The position numbers and the translations under genes are program-made. A stretch of 64,000 bases of DNA from Gonocerus acuteangulatus (Eukaryota; Arthropoda; Insecta; Hemiptera; Coreidae), in contig OX328127.1 in NCBI GenBank assembly GCA_946811695.1, forward strand, positions 51,402,274-51,466,273, given 5' to 3'. This document shows positions 49,701 through 60,023 of the stretch, in pieces (within the stretch, counting starts at the first letter, position 1; every line of letters starts with the position of its first letter). The notes below the pieces were generated by a model, which did not search any database, was not told where the DNA came from, and saw only the letters and a list, made by a program, of their open reading frames with translations.

Positions 49701-51918
49701 GCTTATGTTTATTAAGTCTCATTATTATTATTAGTTCTGTCTATTATTTCACTCATATAATTTTTGACCTTCTACCTTCTACATTGTAACTGGATTTAAA
49801 AGGATTACTTATCAACAATTATATCCCAATATTATTTTAATTTTAACGTCCTAAGAAAACATAAGTATACACTTCTGAATGATAAAATAGTACTAATAAT
49901 TTTTTTTTTTTGAGGACCCAGGCTCACAACACGAGCTCGAACTAAAGATTTTTATCTTCTAGTGTTGTAGTTCAAGGGTTGAATTTAGGGTTCCCAGATC
50001 GTCCCTTGGCTCACCCAGCCCTTAATTAATTAATGGGTACCTGCAAAAGGAAAAAATCAGGCTGCCAGAGCATAATACTGACAACACTATCTCCCTTGTG
50101 TCCCGTATGGTCAAGAATCAGATACCTTTACAGTATCTGCCCCTCTAGGCGCTTGTGGTCTGTTACAGGACTAAAGAAAATATGACAATTTTTTTTATAA
50201 TTAGTTCTAAGCTTTGTTTTAGTTAATTGTCTGTCTAAAACATCTCAGTTACAGTTAATATTTTTTTTTTATTATTTACATATTAATAGATATGTTTCAT
50301 AATTGTTTTCTTAGCTCTTCATAACATTTCAGAAATAATAAATGGTGTTAATTCATCAAAAATATTTTCGGAAATTTCAAATAAAAAGATTTGAAAGATC
50401 TAATGCAGTTCTAACCTAAATTTTCCAAAGAGCTAAATATATCTTCCTCAGACTAAATATACAGTCTGATAAAATAATTTCTTCTCTACTGCCTAAGCAG
50501 TGTGAAGTTGCAGGTCATTTGTAGCACAATCTCTGATTTCAATCTAACTCTCCCTATTAGTCTATCATATCGCTCCACTTCGTGCTTGAAAACTTCATCC
50601 AACTGTTAATCCACGCTTTATGGTCAGTTTTATTTATTTGTTTTTCTCTGACAGCCATTTTGTAAATCTTAGATACAGTATGGAATTATTATTATTATTT
50701 TTTTTTTATCCAGAGTTTTGATTTATTCTTTAGTTGTAAGGAGTTTATCCAAGTTCTTGATTCTTGCCGCTCAGTGAAATATTTCTGTTTTCATTCTGTA
50801 TCAAATCATTCAGAAATATATTTGTTTTCACCATATTGAACATTGATTTATATCCCATTTGTCTTAGGTTTATCATCCGGTTGATTATGTAAAGGCAAAA
50901 TAATAAAAAAAAATATAGTTTGCCTGTATCTCTTAATATCAGTCTGCATGTCATATTTTTTGGGAAAAAAATTAACCTGTGTTCCTGTGCGTAAATTTTC
51001 ACAGGAGCCTATTGAGTTTCAAGCTCAAGAACTTCAGAAATACTTCAGATTAGGAGACCATGTGAAAGTTCTGTCTGGACGTTATGAAGGAGACACAGGT
51101 CTGATTGTCCGAGTAGAAGAAAACCGTGTTGTCTTGTTCTCAGATTTGACAATGCATGAATTAGAAGTTTTGCCTAGAGATCTTCAGCTTTGCTCAGATA
51201 TGGCAACTGGCGTGGATTCTCTCGGCCAATTCCAGTGGGGAGATTTGGTGCAGCTTGAGTGAGTATAATTGTCCATGTGGAAATTGATTTTAAAGTCAAC
51301 ATTAATTATAATTTTTTAATTCCCATACGTTTTTCCGCTAATTACGTTCAATTTTCTTATTATGAAGTCTCGACTCTACAAATAAAATGTATATTGTTAT
51401 ATTATATTGTTATTGTATATTGTTGGATCAAACCAATTGTGCTTTTAAATATATATTGTTTTATTTTAAGTAGCAGTCGCCTGAACGAAATCGGTTAGCC
51501 TTCAACTTATGCCAATTGTTCGATCATTTGAATTTGAGTTTAATATATAGTAACTTGAAAATAGCTTATTACTTCCTGACAAACTTACTCCCAAAATTAA
51601 AATTTGCATAATATATTTCTAAAGAAAATTAATCATTCAGGATGTTGATCCTTTTTATACATTTCCTTTTAATTGATTTTAAGTTGGTTTGCTTGACATC
51701 CATCTGAAGACATGAAATTTTAAAATTGCCTATTTATTGTATTTTTTATCTATTATAGATTCAAATATTAGAAAGTCACTACAAGGTGGTGGCTTTTCGT
51801 TGGAGCCCTATCCTGTGTAGAATGAGTGGTAACCTGTAGATAACCCATCCTAAAAATCTGTGTCATGTATAAACATACGTTAAAATTTAAATAAATAATT
51901 ATTATATTATATTATATG

Positions 51919-51982
<64 letters not shown>

Positions 51983-52084
51983 TATACATAAATACGTATT
52001 AATTTATCATTAATTTTAATTAATTTATCATTGGATATTCCTACTTGAGACAATGTGATTAAAATATTTTGGTCTTGAGAAAAC

Positions 52085-52150
<66 letters not shown>

Positions 52151-52493
52151 GACGAGGTTAGCTCAGTGGTAGAGCACTCGACTAATGAACTGGAGGACCA
52201 GGTTCAAAACCCGAGCGCGCACTAAAGATTTTTTCTTCTAGTGCTGCCGTTCGAGGGTTGGATTTGGGGTCCCAGATCGTCCCTAGGCTCACCCAGCCTT
52301 TAATTAATTTAATTAATAATGGGAACCTTGGGTGCTAATGACTCTAGCAGTCGAAGCAGCCAAGGGGAAAATCAGGCGGCCCGAGCATAGTGTTGACCAC
52401 ACTATCTCCCTAGTGTGCCGTATGGTCAAGAATCAGATACCTCTACAGTATCTGCCCCTCTGGGCCCTTGTGGCCTGTTACGGGACTGATTTT

Positions 52494-52557
<64 letters not shown>

Positions 52558-55500
52558 GTTTTCTCAAGTCCAAAATATTTTAATCACATTGTCTCAAGTA
52601 GGAATATCCAATGATAAATTAATTTTTTTTACCACATCAATAAATAGTGGAACACTGAATTAAAAACACCACCCATATTCAAATAATTTATTAAAATTGT
52701 AACGCCCATTTAGAGATGACAATGATTTTTGTTTAGGATTTATATATTAGTTATTCAAATAACTTAAGGAAATTTCAATCACTCTTCAAATATTTTTGTT
52801 TCTGTTAATTAGGGACATTTATATCTTTATAAAGCACACCTGATTTAACCTAAACTATTTTGCCAGATGGGTACTTTCATTTATGTGTTTTGCAATCACA
52901 AATCATGTTTGAGGTTATAAAAGAAGCCTTTCAGAATGTAAAAAATAAATTTTTTGAAGTAGTTGAAAGTATAATACCCCACACAGTTGAAGATTGGGAA
53001 GTCCTTATAACAAATGCAATTGTTATTGTTTTAGCTCTCATATTTTCTGCTCTTAGTATTCGTTTTCTAAGACACGAATAGATTCATTGTGATTAGTGTT
53101 GTGTTTTTGATCCTGAAATAAATTCATGCCATGCCATACTCATCCTACAAGAAAAAGAAAAGGATTTTTACTATCGGATATGACATTGACTTTTTAATAT
53201 ATTAAGAAGAATGAATTTAGTGTAAAAGTAAATATTTCATTAATGCATACATATTTCAATTACATTAAAAATGCTTTGATATTTTTATATCCTTAAATCT
53301 TTCTTTTCAATTGTTATTAATATTTTGATATAATTACTAAATATTTAATCACTCTTGCCTTCTATTTGTTCATTCTGTAAATTGTTTTGACTCTTTATTA
53401 GTAAAATATGTATAAGATTAATTCTATAAAAATTGGATTTATTCTGTTACTTAAAGGTGTAATACTTTTCTAATTTAAAGGTAAATATGCAGTTTCCAGC
53501 CCTCCAAACCGATTTCTTTCAAACTTTGCACAATAACGTATTTTGATGCACTAAACACGAATACGATAAAAAAAAACCGTCGGATTTAACTAGGAAAGAA
53601 GTTATTAAGCACTTAAGTTCACTGTTGTGCAGGTTATGAGAGCTAATTAGAAGAATGTCTAGGACGACTTTAATGTCGAGGATTAGAAAAATGTCTAGGA
53701 CGACTTTAAGGGCATACATGCTATGCGTTTCCGCTCGCTCAAGAAGATAACAAAACCCCAGTCAATCCAACTCGCTAAAATTAATAGAATTCTATTAATT
53801 TTAGCGAGTTGGATTGACTGGGGTTTTGTTATTTCCTTGAGCGAGCTGAGCGTAGCGGAGCAAGCGGAAACGCATAGCACGTATGCCCTTAAGCGACAGG
53901 TGACGACGGGTGAGGATGCCCTTTAAATTAACAATATCTTTGAATAAATGGTTTCTGAACATTTCAAATGACAGTTCTCTGTTTCCCAATGTTACATATC
54001 TGCGCATGCGCGTGTTTACAAATACGCTGATGACGCCTAGTTTTATAACCTTCCTAACTTTAGTGCTTACTATTATAGTCTATTAATTTTAGCGAGTTGG
54101 ATTGACTGGGGTTTTGTTATCATTTTGAGCGAGCGTAGCGAGCGGAAACGCATAGCATGTATGTCTTAAAGTCGTCATTTATGCCTTAAAGTCATGTATG
54201 CCTTAAAGTCGTCACAAATTTAGTTGTTTACATTAGCTCTCATAACCTGCACAACAGTGAACTTAAGTGCTTAATAACTTCTTTCCTAGTTAAATCCGAC
54301 GTTTTCTTTTATCGTATTCGTGTTTAGTGCATCAAAATACGTTATTGTGCAAAGTTTGAAAGAAATCGGTTTGGAGCGCTGGAAACTGCATTTTTACCAA
54401 TTTAAAATATAAAATGAGAATCCATTTTTTACTTGACCATGAAAGCATTGAAGTTCAATTGTATTTCGGAAAGAGGCTGAGTGATTAATTTCCACTACTG
54501 TATGTTTTCAGTCCATTTGGCACCTAAAATCTTACTTCTCTTCTCGATTTTATTGAAGGAAACATTTGAATGTTTAAGATAAGAATCATGCTTAGATGCC
54601 GCAAGACCTGTGAATCAGACTTTTTTATTCATTACTAGCTGTTACCCAATGTGCCATGCTACTCTTACTTTCTCCCCGTATCAAGATCTACCTATTGTAC
54701 TATGAATTGCCATAGTACAATACATATTGTACAAAATTTGAAAGAAATCGGTTTGGAGGGCGTGAAACTGCATTTTTACCATAGATAATTCTTCTGTTCC
54801 TTTGCGAAGTAGTAAGTAATAACTAAATACTTACCTACATCAACCTGCTTTGATTTTTTAATTTTAATTGCTTAATTTCCGTTTTTACAATAACTCAGAT
54901 TTTTTTTATGCAGATTATCTTCAGGTTAGACCTTTCCTTTTTTGGAAGAAAAGCCACAACTCTTAGTGGGAATCAAACCCTCAACCCTAGGCACGGAATG
55001 TTAACTCCTTAACCTTATAACCTCTGACAGTCGTGCGGGACAGGTATCCCGTAGTTTTACATCCTACTTTTTGATGCAGACTTTGGACATGCCACTGGAG
55101 TTTTTTTTATGTATAAAAATTCTTTGTTAAAACTTTTTATATTTAATTTTTTTCACTACTTTCTTCAAAAATCTGTCTAAATTCGAAGCCACTGATCACT
55201 TCATACGATGTTGACACCTACATATATGCACTCAGAGTGTTTGAAGAGTTAACACAAGTCCATCTGGACTCCTAATGTTTTTAATTTAATTGGTAACATA
55301 AAAGTATCCATATCCTTGTCAATATCCTGGAACTCTTGTCAGCAGGACATTAACATTCCACTTGCTCATATGTCACATAAGTTAGAATAAGGTCAGGAGA
55401 ATGAAAATATAATAAATTGTTTATATTTATTTATTTATTAACTCTTTTATATCGCGTGGATGGGACCAAGGGAAAGAAAAAAAGGAGTCTTCCTCAAAAG

Positions 55501-57390
55501 TATTTTATTACAAAAGGCCTTTTGATAGTAGTATGTCATCATCATCAGGTATCTAAATATGTTGCCTGTTTAATTTTATCTAATGATGACTCACCAACTT
55601 TGGAGGTCCTAATGCCTAAAATGGAAGCTGTTTTTGTTCATTGAAATGATTTTTTCTGCCTCATTCGCCTACAAAATTTACCATTTGCCTGATCATAAAT
55701 TGAGGTGTTCTTCCAGGTTTTTAGAGGGAAGTCTTGATTGTATTTGAATAGTCATCTATACTAGTTGGACTTACATTATTATTGGACTTTTTTATCTAAC
55801 TAATAAACATTGCTTCATTTGTAGTGTCAAAGGGATGTATCATATCGTACACTCTCATTTAATTTACATTTATGCTTTACACAACATAGCCTCACCTAGA
55901 ATTTTTCACCAAATTATGGTTAAATAATTCTTCCTTTCTATGTTATTTCTATGATCAATTATTATTAAAAAAATTCAGTCATGACCACTTTTGGTACAGT
56001 ATTTCTATTATTTCAAAATAATTTGTTGTCTATGTATATTTTCATAACTTTATGGAAATTAATATTATTCTAGAATATAGGCAGCTAATGTGATCACATG
56101 GGGCTAAATAATTATCCACATTTTAAAAAAAGACCGACTCGCAGGAACTGCGTCATCTTAGCGCGGTTACGTACATCTCGAATAAATGGAATAGATTAGC
56201 ATCACAAATCACAGGAAACTGACAGTAGCCAACTTACACTGAATAATACGGATAATTCTTAATCCTCATTCTTGAGGAAGGCTGAATAAGTCAATACAAT
56301 TATGTACTGAAAACGTACTTACTCTTCGACTACTGCTCAGAAGGCTCTATTCTAAACAACCAAAAATTAATTGTCATTTTAAGTATCTTGTTTTACTATC
56401 AAATTCATTTTATTGTTATAATCAACTGTAAATTTGTGCTTTATGGCGAATAAAATTTAATTCTGTCGTGAGTTAAATCTTTCTATAAAATAAGAAATAA
56501 CACTAACTTCAGTTGGAGGCTATGAGGAAGGTTATATAGACAGAATTCAAAACAACCTACGTCATCATGATTATCCACTGCCATCTTGATTACCACAGCC
56601 ACTCCAAACTTATTATTACCAAACCTTTCACCGCTTCTTAGCTTATTATACTACTATACTAATTTGACTGATAAATGCAATTTAAAACAAGAAACAACCA
56701 ACTAGAGAGTGAGATAAACAAAGAGAAAAACTGTTTCAATAGACTTTTTTAACACTTTTTAAGCTTTAAGCTCTTATATCTCTGATTGATGTTGCTCCAT
56801 CGAATATTGCTTCAGAACATTTTTTGTAGAGAATTTAGTAAGCATTCGAATGGTCACTTTCCACTTACCACGATTTCCCAACCGTTATCGAGATATTTAC
56901 GAAAAATGTATAAAGATCTGAAAACTTTTCATGTCTATTAATAAAAAAAATGTTTTCGCATACTTCCTTAACTCCAAATATAACCAAAATTTAAATGTAT
57001 CGGGTGGAATTAATTTCCAAGATGTAGACAATATTTCAACTGAATCCCGCGATTCTAAGTACCCACAAAAAAATAATGACTTACAAAAACATTGATTCCA
57101 CTTTTCTCAGGAACGGTTAGAGATATCGCCTTGAAAATGGTTTCATTCGTTTTCCTATGTTAAGAAACATATAAAACAAGTACCTGCAAGTATATAAACT
57201 CAAAAACGTAAGAGTTACGGATTTTTTTGCGCGAATTTCGCCATAAACACTATCTTCCAGTAGGCGGATTCTGCTGGCTAACGAACTTGACCTTTCAAAT
57301 CAGACGACAGATTTTTGTACCAAATTTCATCAAAATCGGACCATTTTTGAGCTTGCTAGAGCGCGAACAGACAAGCATATATATAAATTT

Positions 57391-57443
<53 letters not shown>

Positions 57444-57864
57444 TATATACAAATTTTAGCCACCTATATTTTCGTGATCTAATGGGTCTGAAACGAGAAA
57501 GTTTCTAGTCGGCACGTCCGGATCGCGTCATGAGGTCAACCTCATAAGCGGGTCTCCCTATGGAGATAGGGAGTAACCGCGCTAAAAAGGGCATCAGCCC
57601 AAACCTTGGTTAGAAAAGGGTGGTAACCTTTAGATAGCCTGTCCCAAACATATGGGTTCTGCGTAAGTGGACATTAACATTTAAATAAAATTAATTCTTA
57701 ATGTCCATTTTTATGTAACACAGAGAGGATGGCTATACAAGTTGTCACCCTTTTCTGGCCAGGTTAGGGCTGATTTATTTTATTTAAAAAAAAAAAAAAC
57801 ACCTCTTCTTGTGGGAATCGAACCTATGGCCTTAAGCACGAAATGCCGTTCACTTATGGCCTGA

Positions 57865-57926
<62 letters not shown>

Positions 57927-59960
57927 CAGGCTCTCAAATAAAAAGATTTTTAATGTCAATATTTTTTTCCTATGTCTATCTATATGTTTGTATTTTGTAA
58001 TGTTTTCAGATTATAATGTTTATTTTTAATTCTTATGGGGCTCCATCAAGATTGGTGACGATGATTAATGATGTAATTATTCCTCTAGCTCCAAATATTA
58101 GGCCAATTACCCCCACAATTACTGATTGGAATGAGGGATGCATGGTTTCATATAATTGAAAGGGGAGTGTTTCTTCCCTCCCTTTTCTTACTTTGTGGAG
58201 GAAGAAAATTCATTTTGATACGAGGACACCACTTCTGTTATTATTAATAAAATATTAATTTCCACTTATATAACATACAGATTTTGGGACGGGTGGCTTA
58301 TAGGTTACCATCCTTTTCCAGCCCAGGATAGTACTGATTTTTATTTTTTTTTTTTTTTATTATTTTTTTTTTTTATTTTTTTTTTTTGTATGAAAAGCCA
58401 TCACCTGTTGTGGAAATCAATTCCACAACTTTTACCACCGGGCCTCACCACGTCTTACCTAACCAGTACTAGGCTCAAGGGTTAGAGCCAAGAAGATGAT
58501 AATGCCTTTTCCTTAAAACGTGTACCATGATAGAATTGTATCTTTTATTTATTTGTAATTTATTTAGTTTCTTACTAATTACTTTCTTTTTAGCCCACAA
58601 AATGTTGGTGTCATAGTGCGATTGGAGCGTGAAAACTTCCATGTACTAAGCATGCAAGGGAAAGTTGTTGTCTGCAAACCTCAAGCACTACACAAGAAAA
58701 AGGAATTCAGAAATGCAGTGTCACTTGATTCGGAAAATAATACAATTCAGAGAAAAGATATTGTCAAAGTTGTTGATGGTGTGCATTCGGTATGTTTGTT
58801 TAGAATTATTTTTTATATTAATATTTTAATTATGATCTGAAAAATATTATTTTTTCCTGCTTATAGGGGCGTAAAGGCGAAGTTAAACATCTTTATAGAA
58901 ATTTTGTGTTCCTTTTTTCTCAAGTTTACTTAGAACATGGAGGTATATTTGTCTGCAAAACAAGGCATGTCTCTCTTGCTGGAGGCAATAGGGTAAGTTC
59001 TGTAGTATTTTTTATTATTTTGAAAAAGCTTGCTGTCCTCGTGGAATCAGTTCTTATTGATTCCCTGGGGATTCTCAGCAACCATCAGACCTGAGCAGCT
59101 GTTAATCATTCAGATCATTGTTCTTTACAGATCATCTGGCAAATTTAATAAAATCCAAATTCCTCTCCCCCTAAAAATGTACTTAAAAATTAATTTTTAA
59201 ATCTGGAGTTAATAAATTTCTCTTTCTTTGTCTCCATATTCTGAAATAATTTAAGAAACATTAAACAAATTACTTAAATTAATTTTCGAATGAATGATTA
59301 TCAGGCTGTGCGTATAGCAACCCAATTTATTTGGGTAGCAATCTTTTTTGAGTAAAAATTTTCTTTCATTCTATAAACTTTGCTTTCTACATGATCAAAT
59401 TTAAATAATTTACAACTTAATCTATTCTTTTTATAAATGCAGATTTATTAGTAAGGTATCTGCAGAACAATATTAGCCAGTAGCTGATACGAATTCATGC
59501 TTTAAATCTATTTATTCTTTAACCTCTTAAATAATATAAAATCTAATAACAGGAAAAAATAGAATGTATACATTTTAAAGGCTAGCTAAAAAGTAAATAA
59601 ACTACATACTCTATGTTTACCATCCTCAATTTTGGTTACAAAACACAAAACATATTCAATTAAAGGTTTAAAGAAAAAATTAAAAAGTCCGGCTCGCAGG
59701 AACTTTTAGTGAGTTTCTATAATATTTATATCTTGTGGGATTTGGAAAACCAACACTTTCAAAATTTCAAGCTCTGTTTTCTCTTCCTGAGATAGCCCTA
59801 TTAAAATTTAAGCCTAACCTTTTTTAGTATGAAAATTATTTGGCTTCCAAATGAATACCTTCCATGATTTCTCAACTGTTTTTGAGATATTTAAGAAAAT
59901 AAACAAAAATGCCAAAACTGCTCATTTTTGGTGATTGTGTGTGTGTGTGTGCGTGCGTGC

Positions 59961-60023
<63 letters not shown>

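Noticed and set aside
52148..52225. tRNA-like head (GTTAGCTCAGTGGTAGAGC, GGTTCAAAACC)
   Set aside because: It has A and B boxes but no closed cloverleaf and is followed by a shared SINE body in six copies, so it is a SINE, not a tRNA gene. The same holds for SINE-A and SINE-C heads.
55417..55644. 75-codon plus-strand frame
   Set aside because: The [20 protein letters not shown] wording faintly recalls transposon-linked proteins, but it is too short and has no element ends around it.
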